Of a DNA stretch of 34,559 bases, positions 23,061 through 32,360 are shown piece after piece. The stretch is from Streptomyces varsoviensis. GTDB lineage: Bacteria; Actinomycetota; Actinomycetes; Streptomycetales; Streptomycetaceae. The notes beneath the pieces are model-generated. The model saw only the letters and a program-made list of their open reading frames with translations. It was not told the origin of the DNA and did not search any database. Where the stretch lies: contig NZ_JOBF01000042.1 in NCBI RefSeq assembly GCF_000718635.1, forward strand, positions 1-34,559, given 5' to 3'. Each line of letters begins with the position of its first letter. Position 1 is the first letter of the stretch. The translations under genes were made by a program, and so were the position numbers.

Positions 23061-25003
23061 TCCAGGCCATCGGGCTGACCAGTGTCCCCCGCCGCCACCA
23101 GCCACCCGCCGTCGACGACCTCACCTTCGAGGCGCCCTCCGGACGCGTCACCGTGCTGCTCGGGGCGTCCGGGGCCGGGAAGACCAGCGCACTGCGTCTG
23201 TTGCTCCGGCTCGACCCGGGACGGGGCGTCGCCCTCTTCAGGGGGCGTCCGCTGCACAGGATCCCGCACCCCGCCCGCGAGATCGGTGTGTTTCTCGGCG
23301 ACGTCCCCGGGCACCCCGGCCGGACGGCCCGCGGTCATCTGCGGATGCTCAGCGCGGCCGTCGGGGTGCCCGCCGAGCGGGCCGACGACGTCCTCGACGT
23401 CGTCGGGCTCAGCGGCCTCGCCGACCAGCGGCTCGGCGACTTCTCGCTCGGCATGGACCGGCGCCTCGGTCTCGCCGCGGCCCTCCTCGGCGACCCGCAC
23501 ACCCTGGTGCTCGACGAGCCCGCGCAGGGGCTCTCACCGCGCGAAACCGCCTGGCTGCACGGTCTGTTGCGAGGGTACGCGGACCAGGGCGGCGTCGTGC
23601 TGGTCACCTCGCGCGAACCGAAGGAGGCCGCTCGGATCGCCGACCGAGTGGTCACCGTCGAGGCCGGGCGCCTGCTGGCGGACCAGGAGGCCGCGGAGTT
23701 CGCGCGTACGCGGCTGAGGCCCCGGGTCGCGGTGCGGTCGCCGTTCGCGGCGCGGCTCGCCGTGCTGCTCACGAACGAGGCGCACGGTTCGGACCGGCGT
23801 ATCGAAGTGGTGCGGGAGAGCGGGAGCCGCATCTCTGTCTACGGCAGCTCGTGCGCGGCGGTGGGGGACGTCGCGTACCGGAACGGCATCGCGGTGCACC
23901 GGCTCGCCGAGGAGACCGGTGACACCGCCCCGGCGGCGCCTCTCCAGCGGGCCGACGGCCGTCCCGCGGGCGAGGAGGGGGCGCTGCCGGTGGCGTCCGC
24001 GGCGGGTGGGCAAGGGGAGGGGGTGGGGGCGGGGGGAGAGAGCGGGAGAGCTTCGGCGCCGGCCGGGGCGCCCGGCGGGGCCGAGCGGCCGCCGGGGCCG
24101 GCCGTGGCGTCCGTATCGGCGTCGCCCGAGTTCGGGCGGTTGGCGCCGCCGGGGCCCGTACAGCCGTTGCTCTATGAGCTGCGCCGGGCCGTCGGGGCGA
24201 GCTCCGGCTGGGTGGTGGCGGGGTTCTCGTTGGCCGCCTCGCTCCTCGCCTCCGTACTGATCGCCCGCAATGGTCAGCCTTCCGCACTGCCGCTGCTCAC
24301 GGGCTGGCCGAACGTCCTTCCGCTGCCGCCGGCCGCGGTGGGGGCGGGGCTCCTCGGCGCCCTCGCCTTCGGCCAGGAGTTTCGCTATCCGGTGCTCTCC
24401 CCGGACCAGGGGGCTCTCCCGCGCCGTCTCGGTCTGCTGGGCGCCAAGCTCGTGGTCAGCGCCGGCGCCGCGCTGCTGCTCGCCGTCGCCGTCCTCGCGA
24501 TCGACGGGTTCGCGCTGAGCTTCCTCTACGGGGCGGAGGCGGTCGCGCTGCCCGGCGGGGGGCCGGCGCTGATCGCGGGTTGGGTCGGGCTGGCCGTGGG
24601 GTGTGCCTGGGCAGGGCTGCTGGCCGCGGGCGTCTTCCGGTCCGCGCTGATGGGGTTGGCCGCCGTACTGGTGGTGCCGGTGGCGGTGGTGCCGCTGGTG
24701 CGTGGGGTGCTGGCCAGTCCGTCGGCCCGGTCGGTGATCGGGTTGCCGGACCGGCTCCGGTCGCTGTCCCTGATGCAGTGGCCGACCAGTGTTGATCAAG
24801 AAATGTCGGCCCTCCTGCGGCTGCTGGCCCACCCTGTGGGCTGGGCGCTGGCGCTCTCGCTCGCCGTGCTGTTCTGCGCGTACGCGCTGACCGGGCTGCG
24901 GGGGCGGCCGCGGCGGTGGCGTGTCGGGGGGCAGTCGCATGATCGGCCCGCTATCCCGGAGCGGCGCCCGATTGTGTCCGATAAGGCGTCAATTATGCGG
25001 TAA
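23057..25003 (+). CDS. ABC transporter, ATPase and membrane domains in one polypeptide
   Basis: Protein of 648 residues. The ATPase domain (1-~220) has Walker A GASGAGKT, signature FSLGMDRRLGLAAALLGDP and Walker B TLVLDEPAQGL. The H-loop position reads VLVTSREPKEA, with Arg where histidine is expected (usually SSHL). A Gly/Ala/Pro/Glu-rich linker spans ~300-370. The rest holds about six hydrophobic segments (for example GWVVAGFSLAASLLASVLIA and LGLLGAKLVVSAGAALLL), an ABC-2-like membrane domain. A homodimer would make a full exporter. The ATG is chosen because the upstream leader ORF ends on it (ATGA) and GAGAGAAG precedes it; an in-frame start at 23018 is the alternative. Cargo unknown. Confidence 0.85.
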   Translation: MIQAIGLTSVPRRHQPPAVDDLTFEAPSGRVTVLLGASGAGKTSALRLLLRLDPGRGVALFRGRPLHRIPHPAREIGVFLGDVPGHPGRTARGHLRMLSAAVGVPAERADDVLDVVGLSGLADQRLGDFSLGMDRRLGLAAALLGDPHTLVLDEPAQGLSPRETAWLHGLLRGYADQGGVVLVTSREPKEAARIADRVVTVEAGRLLADQEAAEFARTRLRPRVAVRSPFAARLAVLLTNEAHGSDRRIEVVRESGSRISVYGSSCAAVGDVAYRNGIAVHRLAEETGDTAPAAPLQRADGRPAGEEGALPVASAAGGQGEGVGAGGESGRASAPAGAPGGAERPPGPAVASVSASPEFGRLAPPGPVQPLLYELRRAVGASSGWVVAGFSLAASLLASVLIARNGQPSALPLLTGWPNVLPLPPAAVGAGLLGALAFGQEFRYPVLSPDQGALPRRLGLLGAKLVVSAGAALLLAVAVLAIDGFALSFLYGAEAVALPGGGPALIAGWVGLAVGCAWAGLLAAGVFRSALMGLAAVLVVPVAVVPLVRGVLASPSARSVIGLPDRLRSLSLMQWPTSVDQEMSALLRLLAHPVGWALALSLAVLFCAYALTGLRGRPRRWRVGGQSHDRPAIPERRPIVSDKASIMR

Positions 25004-25076
25004 TGCGCGATCACCCTTTCGTGTGCTTTTCACCAAAGAACTCAAGGGTTTCCGGGGCGTCGCCGACAAAGGATGC

Positions 25077-25964
25077 GTGAGTACCCTTGCGCACACCATG
25101 ATGACCGCGGCTCGCCCCGCCGACACCGGCCTCGCAGCTCCGGGCGAGCTTGACCGCTACTCCTACGCGGGCGCCCCCGGCGCCGACCGCGGCGCCGCAC
25201 CGTCCTGGGACGGAGGCGACGCGGAACTGGGCCGGGGCGGCCGCAGGGCCGCCGGCAGCCGGGGCCGCGGGCTGCACGGCCAACTCGTCCAGCAACTCGG
25301 CCAGATGATCGTCTCCGGGGACCTGGGGGCCGACCGTCCGCTGGTCCCCGAGGAGATCGGGCAGCGCTTCGAGGTCTCCCGCACCGTCGTCCGCGAGTCG
25401 CTGCGCGTCCTTGAGGCCAAGGGGCTGGTCAGCGCCCGGCCCAATGTCGGCACCCGGGTCCGGCCCGTCAGCGACTGGAATCTGCTCGACCCGGACATCA
25501 TCGAGTGGCGGGCCTTCGGGCCGCAGCGCGAGGACCAGCGCCGCGAGCTGTGCGAGCTGCGCTGGACCATCGAGCCGCTGGCGGCCCGGCTCGCCGCGGG
25601 CCATGGCCGCGAGGACCTCCAGCAGCGCCTCGCCGACATGGCCGAGATCATGGGCCACGCGCTGGCCCAGAACGACTCGCTCACCTTCTCCCGCGCGGAC
25701 ACCGAGTTCCACTCGCTGCTGCTGCAGGTCGCGGGCAACCGCATGCTGGAGCACCTCTCCGGCATCGTCTCCTCCGCCCTGCACGTCTCGGGCGGCCCGG
25801 TCGTGGGCTGCGACCGCCCCAGCGAGACCGGCGTCGGCCACCATCTGCGGATCGTCGAGGCGATCGGCGCGGGGGACCCCGCCGGAGCCGAGGCCGCGAT
25901 GCGCCAACTGCTCACCGTCCACCCCGAGGTCGAGCGTGTGGTGCCGGCGCCGCGCGAGCACTGA
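25077..25964 (+). CDS. FadR/GntR-family transcriptional regulator
   Basis: Protein of ~295 residues. After a ~60-residue variable Gly/Ala-rich leader comes the GntR winged helix (GLHGQLVQQLGQMIVSGDL ... LVPEEIGQRFEVSRTVVRESLRVLEAKGLVSARPNVGTRV) and then the all-helical FCD ligand domain (~130-280) with metal or effector residues in RADTEFHSLLLQVAGNRMLE and GVGHHLRIVEAI. FCD-type members usually sense sugar acids or related carboxylates. I choose GTG 25077 (AAAGGA just upstream); ATG 25098 or 25101 are alternatives. It lies directly upstream of hrdB, separated by a strong terminator. No target gene is evident nearby. Confidence 0.9.
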   Translation: MSTLAHTMMTAARPADTGLAAPGELDRYSYAGAPGADRGAAPSWDGGDAELGRGGRRAAGSRGRGLHGQLVQQLGQMIVSGDLGADRPLVPEEIGQRFEVSRTVVRESLRVLEAKGLVSARPNVGTRVRPVSDWNLLDPDIIEWRAFGPQREDQRRELCELRWTIEPLAARLAAGHGREDLQQRLADMAEIMGHALAQNDSLTFSRADTEFHSLLLQVAGNRMLEHLSGIVSSALHVSGGPVVGCDRPSETGVGHHLRIVEAIGAGDPAGAEAAMRQLLTVHPEVERVVPAPREH

Positions 25965-25992
25965 CCGTACGGGCTCCACGAGTGGTACCGGC

Positions 25993-26022
25993 GCCGCCGG
26001 ACCCTGGCCCGGGTCCGGCGGC
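25993..26022 (+). terminator. Terminator of the FadR/GntR gene
   Basis: Perfect 12-bp stem GCCGCCGGACCC (25993-26004) and GGGTCCGGCGGC (26011-26022) with a 6-nt loop, 28 nt after the stop. Confidence 0.8.
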
Positions 26023-26144
26023 GGGGAGCGAACTGTCCGCGTGTGACACCTCTCGTCCTGGTATGCGGTGTGACTCGGGCCACGATGATTGGGCGTAACG
26101 CTCTTTGAGGCAGTGCGATGACTAAAGAGGTGGCAGCAGAGGAG

Positions 26145-26170
26145 GGAATACAGCACTCGCCCGAGATGCT
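26145..26170 (+). promoter_or_regulatory. Candidate SigR-type promoter upstream of hrdB
   Basis: GGGAAT (26144-26149) is followed after 18 nt by GCT (26168-26170); the SigR consensus is GGAAT-N18-GTT, so the -10 half matches only partly. S. coelicolor hrdB is known to have a SigR-dependent promoter. The ~260 bp from the terminator to hrdB holds no gene; a housekeeping promoter must also be here but I cannot place it. Confidence 0.35.
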
Positions 26171-26283
26171 GTAGAACTCCGCACTCCCGCCCGCGCCGTC
26201 GGTTCATCCTTGCCGTCGGTCGTCGGCTCCGGTCCATTGTGGACGGGGTCGGAAGCCATTTCCATCGTTCCGAGAGGTTGTTC

Positions 26284-27840
<1,557 letters not shown>

Positions 27841-27861
27841 GCCTGATCTCTGCGAAGCGTC

Positions 27862-27905
27862 CGAAGCGCCCCCGGCCACCGAGTTCCACGGCCGGGGGCG
27901 CTTCG
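27862..27905 (+). terminator. hrdB terminator
   Basis: Perfect 16-bp stem CGAAGCGCCCCCGGCC (27862-27877) and GGCCGGGGGCGCTTCG (27890-27905) with a 12-nt loop, 21 nt after the stop. Confidence 0.9.
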
Positions 27906-27973
27906 CCGTGCCGCGTGGGGCCCGCGGTGCCGGGATGCGATGAGGGCCATACGGAGTGACGCTGGGTACGCAG

Positions 27974-27979
27974 TACACT
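27974..27979 (+). promoter_or_regulatory. -10 hexamer of the secreted protease gene
   Basis: TACACT lies 20 nt before the ATG at 28000, and GGAGG (27991-27995) follows as ribosome site. No clear -35. Confidence 0.45.
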
Positions 27980-27999
27980 CCGCACGGTCAGGAGGTCGT

Positions 28000-28806
28000 A
28001 TGCGTTCTCTCATTTCCGCGCTGCTCGGTGCCCTCGCGTTGGTGGTGGCGGTGCCGAGTCCGGCGCTGGCGGACCGGATAGTCGTCGGGGGGCAGCAGGT
28101 GCAGGTCGCGGACGCCCCCTGGGTGGTGGCCCTGGCCAGCCGGAGCCGCTTCGGGGCGGCGCGCTCGGGGCAGTTCTGCGGCGGCGTGATGGTCTCGCCC
28201 ACGGCGATGGTGACCGCCGCGCACTGCCTGGGCCGGGAGGTGCTCGGCGTGGAGCGGAAGGACGTGCGGGACCTGCGGGTGCTTGTGGGGCGCGAGGATC
28301 TGCGGGGGACGGGCGGGCGCGAGATCGAGCTGAAGGGGGACTGGGTCAACCCCGACTACGACTCCGTGAGCAACGCCGGAGATGTGGCGGTGCTCACACT
28401 GGCGGAGCCGGTGCCCGCCTCCGATGTCATTCGAATGGCCCCCAAGGGCGACGTCGCGTACCGGCCGGGCGGCACGGCTTCGGTGTACGGCTGGGGCGAC
28501 ACCACGGGCAAGGGGCGCTACGCCTCCACCCTGCACGCGGCCCAGGTGCGGGTCCTGGAGGACGCGCGGTGCCGGCGCGCGTACCCGGGCAGTGCCGACG
28601 GTACGTACCGGCCCTCCTCGATGCTCTGCGCGGGGCAGCCGGGGGGTGGGCGCGATGCCTGCCAGGGGGACAGCGGCGGCCCGCTGGTGGCCCGTGGGCG
28701 GCTTATCGGGCTGGTGTCCTGGGGCAGCGGCTGCGGGGAGCCGAAGAGCCCCGGTGTCTATACGCGGATCTCGGCGGTCGCCCCGCTGGTGACCGCGCAC
28801 GGTTGA
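28000..28806 (+). CDS. Secreted trypsin-like serine protease (S1 family)
   Basis: Secreted endopeptidase, 268 residues. A signal peptide (residues 1-24, hydrophobic core ISALLGALALVVAVP) ends with ALA before Asp25. The mature chain starts soon after, at RIVVGG, the trypsin-type N-terminus. Catalytic residues are His75 (VTAAHC), Asp128 (NAGDVAVLTL) and Ser225 (GDSGGP). Asp219, six residues before the Ser, sets trypsin-like specificity for Arg/Lys. Cys60-Cys76, Cys191-Cys210 and Cys221 with a C-terminal Cys (SGCGEP) can form the usual disulfides. GGAGG lies 4 nt before the ATG. Convergent with the DUF7455 gene. Confidence 0.94.
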   Translation: MRSLISALLGALALVVAVPSPALADRIVVGGQQVQVADAPWVVALASRSRFGAARSGQFCGGVMVSPTAMVTAAHCLGREVLGVERKDVRDLRVLVGREDLRGTGGREIELKGDWVNPDYDSVSNAGDVAVLTLAEPVPASDVIRMAPKGDVAYRPGGTASVYGWGDTTGKGRYASTLHAAQVRVLEDARCRRAYPGSADGTYRPSSMLCAGQPGGGRDACQGDSGGPLVARGRLIGLVSWGSGCGEPKSPGVYTRISAVAPLVTAHG

Positions 28807-28877
28807 GGGTCATGGCGCGGCGGCGGGGCGGGTGCGGCGAGGGGGCCGGGCCGCCCGCGGCGGGTCCGGACACGAGA

Positions 28878-28934
28878 GCGGGCGGCGTTCCCTGGGTTGG
28901 GATAGCCGCCCGCGGCTGTCCGGCCTGGCCGGAC
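28878..28934. terminator. Two hairpins between the convergent protease and DUF7455 genes
   Basis: GCGGGCGGC (28878-28886) pairs with GCCGCCCGC (28905-28913), 9 bp with an 18-nt loop; GTCCGGCC-T-GGCCGGAC (28918-28934) is a second near-continuous palindrome. Either can terminate transcription from both sides. Confidence 0.6.
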
Positions 28935-28958
28935 CTCGCTCGTCGTGGATGCGATGTG

Positions 28959-29189
28959 TCAGCGTTCCTCATCGGACGCGGACGCCGGTGCAGCGGTGAG
29001 CCGCTCCGTCTCGTCCTGTATTTCCGCGGCGATCTTCTTGAGTTCTGGCTCGAACTTGCGCCCATGGTGGGCGCAGAACAGCAGTTCACCGCCGCTCATC
29101 AGAACGACGCGCAGGTAAGCCTGGGCGCCGCAGCGGTCGCAGCGGTCTGCGGCCGTCAGCGGGCTCGCGGGGGTCAGAACAGTAGTCAC
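28959..29189 (-). CDS. DUF7455 small zinc-ribbon-like protein
   Basis: Protein of 76 residues conserved in Streptomyces beside the ParE gene. CDRCGAQAYLRVVLMSGGELLFCAHH (in pieces, ~17-42) has CxxC and CxHH pairs suited to bind zinc; the C-terminal half is a charged helix (FEPELKKIAAEIQDETERL). The GTG is preceded by GAGAAGAGG. Function unknown; a small nucleic-acid- or protein-binding adaptor is one possibility. A 13-bp palindrome lies in its upstream region. Confidence 0.88.
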   Translation of the reverse strand: MTTVLTPASPLTAADRCDRCGAQAYLRVVLMSGGELLFCAHHGRKFEPELKKIAAEIQDETERLTAAPASASDEER

Positions 29190-29623
29190 GTCGCCTCTTC
29201 TCTAGCTCGACGAGCTGTCGTACCAGGGTCAACATCCAACCAGGCCGAAAACGTTCCCGCTGCCGGCTTTTCCTCGAAATTTCCTTCCGAGGGGTCGGAT
29301 CCTGACGGTTTGGCGGCGAATGAGCCGTAGTGCGTTGGCTTACGGTTTCACGTCGCTTGTCGGTATGCGTCCTCCCGGCTGGGTTGCCGGCTTGTTGAAG
29401 AGGACGTGCCCGGAGCCTAAATGGTTCATGCCTCCAAGGGAACGTGATGTGGGCGTCACCCCATCGAGGGATCGAACGTACGAACGACTCTGGACTACCA
29501 TGGGCGTTCTCATGGGTGGCGGCACAAAGGCTCTATCAGGCGTCGGTACCCTCTGAACGGCGACCGAGCCAACCTCTGAACCCGGACTCGGGTCAGACAG
29601 AAATTCAGCGAGGAGCGAACCGC
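29190..29623. other. Divergent intergenic region between DUF7455 and parE
   Basis: 434 bp with no credible gene: short open frames lack ribosome sites and G/C third-position bias. It holds a 13-bp palindrome AGCTCGACGAGCT (29204-29216), a CGAAC direct repeat (29473-29485) and a small ACCCG-GACT-CGGGT hairpin near 29580. The parE ribosome site AGGAG is at 29611-29615. Promoters must be here, but I cannot assign them with confidence. Confidence 0.5.
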
Positions 29624-31744
29624 GTGACCGCCGATACGTCCGTGACGTCCACCGCATTGCTGACCGGGGCAGACCGGGACGAATCCAACTACACCGCGCG
29701 GCACCTACTCGTCCTTGAGGGCCTGGAAGCCGTCCGCAAGCGCCCCGGCATGTATATCGGGTCGACGGACAGCCGCGGCCTGATGCACTGCCTCTGGGAG
29801 ATCATCGACAACTCCGTGGACGAGGCCCTGGGCGGCTACTGCGACCGCATCGAGGTGATCCTCCACGACGACGGCTCCGTGGAGGTCCGGGACAACGGCC
29901 GCGGCATCCCCGTCGACATCGAGCCGAAGACCGGCCTCTCCGGCGTCGAGGTCGTGCTGACCAAGCTGCACGCCGGCGGCAAGTTCGGCGGGGGGTCGTA
30001 CGCCGCCTCCGGCGGCCTGCACGGCGTCGGCGCCTCCGTGGTCAACGCCCTCTCCTCGCGGCTCGACATCGAGGTCGACCGCAACAGCAAGATCCACTCG
30101 ATGAGCTTCCGCCGCGGCGTCCCCGGGATCTTCACCGAGTCCGGGCCGGACGCGCCCTTCGACCCGGCGAACGGCCTCCACAAGGGCAAGCGGGTGCCCA
30201 AGACCCGCACCGGCACCAGAATCCGCTACTGGGCCGACCGGCAGATCTTCCTCAAGGACGCCAGGCTCTCCCTGGAGACGCTGCACGGCCGCGCCCGGCA
30301 GACCGCCTTCCTGGTGCCGGGGCTGACCCTCGTCGTGCGCGACGAGCGCGGCCTCGACGGGGAGGGGAAGACCGAGGAGACGTTCCGCTACGACGGCGGC
30401 ATCAGCGAGTTCTGCGAGTACCTCGCCCAGGACAAGGCCGTCTGCGATGTGCTGCGTCTGAGCGGCCACGGGACCTTCAAGGAGACCGTCCCGGTCCTCG
30501 ACGACCGCGGGCATATGACCCCGACCGAGGTCACGCGCGACCTCGCCGTCGACATCGCGCTGCGCTGGGGCACCGGCTACGACAGCACGATCCGCTCCTT
30601 CGTGAACATCATCGCGACCCCCAAGGGCGGCACCCACGTCTCCGGGTTCGAGCGCTCCCTCACCAAGACGGTCAACGAGGCGCTGCGCTCCGCCAAGCTG
30701 CTGCGGGTCGCGGAGGACGACGTCGTCAAGGACGACGCCATGGAGGGGCTCACCGCGGTCGTGACCGTGCGGCTGGCGGAGCCGCAGTTCGAGGGGCAGA
30801 CCAAGGAGGTGCTCGGCACCTCGGCGGCGTCCCGGATCGTCGGAAACGTGGTCGCCAAGGAGCTCAAGGCGTTCCTGACCTCGACCAAGCGGGACGCCAA
30901 GCAACAGGCGCGGTCGGTCATGGAGAAGATCGTCGCCGCGGCCCGTACGCGCATCGCGGCGCGGCAGCACAAGGAGGCCCAGCGGCGGAAGACGGCGCTG
31001 GAGTCGTCCTCCCTGCCGGCCAAGCTGGCCGACTGCCGCAGCGACGACGTCGACCGCAGCGAGCTGTTCATCGTCGAGGGGGACTCGGCGCTGGGCACGG
31101 CGAAGCTCGCGCGGAATTCGGAGTTCCAGGCGCTGCTCCCGATCCGCGGCAAGATCCTCAACGTCCAGAAGTCGTCCGTCTCGGACATGCTCAAGAACGC
31201 CGAGTGCGGCGCGATCATCCAGGTCATAGGGGCCGGCTCGGGACGTACCTTCGACATCGACGCCGCGCGCTACGGCAAGGTCCTGCTGATGGTCGACGCC
31301 GACGTCGACGGCGCGCACATCCGCTGCCTGCTGCTCACGCTCTTCCAGCGCTATATGCGGCCGATGGTCGAGGCCGGCCGGGTCTTCGCCACCGTGCCGC
31401 CGCTGCACCGGGTCGAGCTGGTGAACCCCAAGAAGGGCCAGGACAAGTACGTGTACACGTACTCGGACAGCGAGCTGCGGCAGACGCTGCTGGAGTTCGA
31501 CCGCAAGGGGACGCGCTACAAGGACAGCATCCAGCGGTACAAGGGCCTCGGCGAGATGGACGCCGACCAACTGGCCGAGACCACGATGGACCCGCGCCGG
31601 CGGACCCTTCGGCGGATCAACATCAGCGACCTGGAGGGTGCCGAGCAGGCATTCGACCTGCTCATGGGCAACGAGGTGGCCCCCCGGAGAGAGTTCATCA
31701 CCAGCGCGGCGTCCACGCTGGACCGGTCCCGCATCGACGCCTGA
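29624..31744 (+). CDS. parE: ParE, topoisomerase IV subunit B (GyrB-type ATPase)
   Basis: Type IIA topoisomerase ATPase subunit, 706 residues, which with ParC decatenates chromosomes. GHKL ATPase motifs: EIIDNSVDEAL, DNGRGIPV and GGKFGGGSYAASGGLHGVGASVVNAL (in pieces); Toprim motifs: EGDSALGTAKLARN, LLPIRGKILNV and DADVDGAHI; the C-terminal KGLGEMDADQL close is typical. EGDSALG (rather than EGDSAGG) matches actinobacterial ParE as I remember it. GTG 29624 has AGGAG 8 nt upstream; the frame is open further back, but the domain begins only ~27 residues in. parC is not in the window, so the two subunits are split. It could be labelled gyrB2 in older annotation. Confidence 0.92.
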   Translation: MTADTSVTSTALLTGADRDESNYTARHLLVLEGLEAVRKRPGMYIGSTDSRGLMHCLWEIIDNSVDEALGGYCDRIEVILHDDGSVEVRDNGRGIPVDIEPKTGLSGVEVVLTKLHAGGKFGGGSYAASGGLHGVGASVVNALSSRLDIEVDRNSKIHSMSFRRGVPGIFTESGPDAPFDPANGLHKGKRVPKTRTGTRIRYWADRQIFLKDARLSLETLHGRARQTAFLVPGLTLVVRDERGLDGEGKTEETFRYDGGISEFCEYLAQDKAVCDVLRLSGHGTFKETVPVLDDRGHMTPTEVTRDLAVDIALRWGTGYDSTIRSFVNIIATPKGGTHVSGFERSLTKTVNEALRSAKLLRVAEDDVVKDDAMEGLTAVVTVRLAEPQFEGQTKEVLGTSAASRIVGNVVAKELKAFLTSTKRDAKQQARSVMEKIVAAARTRIAARQHKEAQRRKTALESSSLPAKLADCRSDDVDRSELFIVEGDSALGTAKLARNSEFQALLPIRGKILNVQKSSVSDMLKNAECGAIIQVIGAGSGRTFDIDAARYGKVLLMVDADVDGAHIRCLLLTLFQRYMRPMVEAGRVFATVPPLHRVELVNPKKGQDKYVYTYSDSELRQTLLEFDRKGTRYKDSIQRYKGLGEMDADQLAETTMDPRRRTLRRINISDLEGAEQAFDLLMGNEVAPRREFITSAASTLDRSRIDA

Positions 31745-31755
31745 GCCCCGTCCAC

Positions 31756-31786
31756 CCCCGGGTGGAGAGGCGATCTCCACCCGGGG
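31756..31786 (+). terminator. parE terminator
   Basis: Perfect 13-bp stem CCCCGGGTGGAGA (31756-31768) and TCTCCACCCGGGG (31774-31786), loop GGCGA, 11 nt after the stop. Confidence 0.85.
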
Positions 31787-31821
31787 CCCACCCGTGCGCC
31801 GATCCGCCGGCCGGCGGGTCT

Positions 31822-31860
31822 CCGTAGCTTCGGGAGCGTTGTCCGCTCCTGCCGCTACGG
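31822..31860 (+). promoter_or_regulatory. 5' UTR stem-loop touching the ribosome site of the DUF1453-like gene
   Basis: Outer stem CCGTAGC (31822-31828) with GCTACGG (31854-31860), inner stem GGAGCG (31833-31838) with CGCTCC (31844-31849). The outer 3' arm shares ACGG with the ribosome site ACGGAGG (31857-31863), so folding would partly hide it. Confidence 0.45.
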
Positions 31861-31871
31861 AGGCTCTCCCC

Positions 31872-32360
31872 ATGTCCGGTCTGGTCGATGTCGCGGTGAT
31901 CGCCGCGATCCTCGTACTGGTGCTGCTGCGCCAGTTCGCGCCGCAGCGAGTGGCCTCGGACGTGCGGCGGTGGTGGGTGCTGCCCGCGGTGCTGATCTTC
32001 ATGGCGGTACGGAAGCCGGGGCTGGTCGACCACGCGCACGAGGTCGTGTCGGTGCTGCTGCTGGCGGCCGGGGTGCTGGCCGGGCTGGCGACGGGCGCGG
32101 GCTGGGCGTGGACCACGCGGGTGTGGTCGGACGCGTCGGGCGCGCTGTGGGCGCAGGGCGGCAAGGCGTCGGCCCTGGTGTGGGCCGGTGGGGTGGTGCT
32201 CCGGCTGGCCCTGCACGCGGTGGGGGCCGCGGCCGGTGTCCACCAGGGCTCGGCCGCGACGATGCTGACCGCGGCGGCCATGCTGCTGGCCCGCAGCGGG
32301 CTGGTGGTCTGGAAGGCACAGGGCGCGCGGCCGGCGTACCGTGTCCCGGCCGATGAGTGA
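31872..32360 (+). CDS. DUF1453-like integral membrane protein
   Basis: Membrane protein of 162 residues with four to five hydrophobic helices: VDVAVIAAILVLVLL, WWVLPAVLIFMAV, VSVLLLAAGVLAGLATGAGW, ALVWAGGVVLRLALHAVGAAAG and a last one near MLTAAAMLLARSGLVV. The layout and the RxWWxLP motif resemble DUF1453/CcdC-like proteins. ACGGAGG lies 8 nt before the ATG. Its stop overlaps the sensor-kinase start by 8 nt, so the three genes to 34354 form an operon; it may help the kinase sense a membrane signal. Function unknown. Confidence 0.75.
   Translation: MSGLVDVAVIAAILVLVLLRQFAPQRVASDVRRWWVLPAVLIFMAVRKPGLVDHAHEVVSVLLLAAGVLAGLATGAGWAWTTRVWSDASGALWAQGGKASALVWAGGVVLRLALHAVGAAAGVHQGSAATMLTAAAMLLARSGLVVWKAQGARPAYRVPADE

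Noticed and set aside
26118..26174. 18-codon ORF upstream of hrdB ([18 protein letters not shown])
   Set aside because: Codon use is unlike Streptomyces (ACT, AAA, ATA, GGA), there is no ribosome site or -10 at leaderless distance, and it overlaps the candidate SigR promoter. Probably chance.
29473..29485. CGAAC repeated with a 3-bp gap near parE, at first taken for a LexA box
   Set aside because: The second copy is a direct, not inverted, repeat; a LexA box needs GTTCG/GTTTG on the right.
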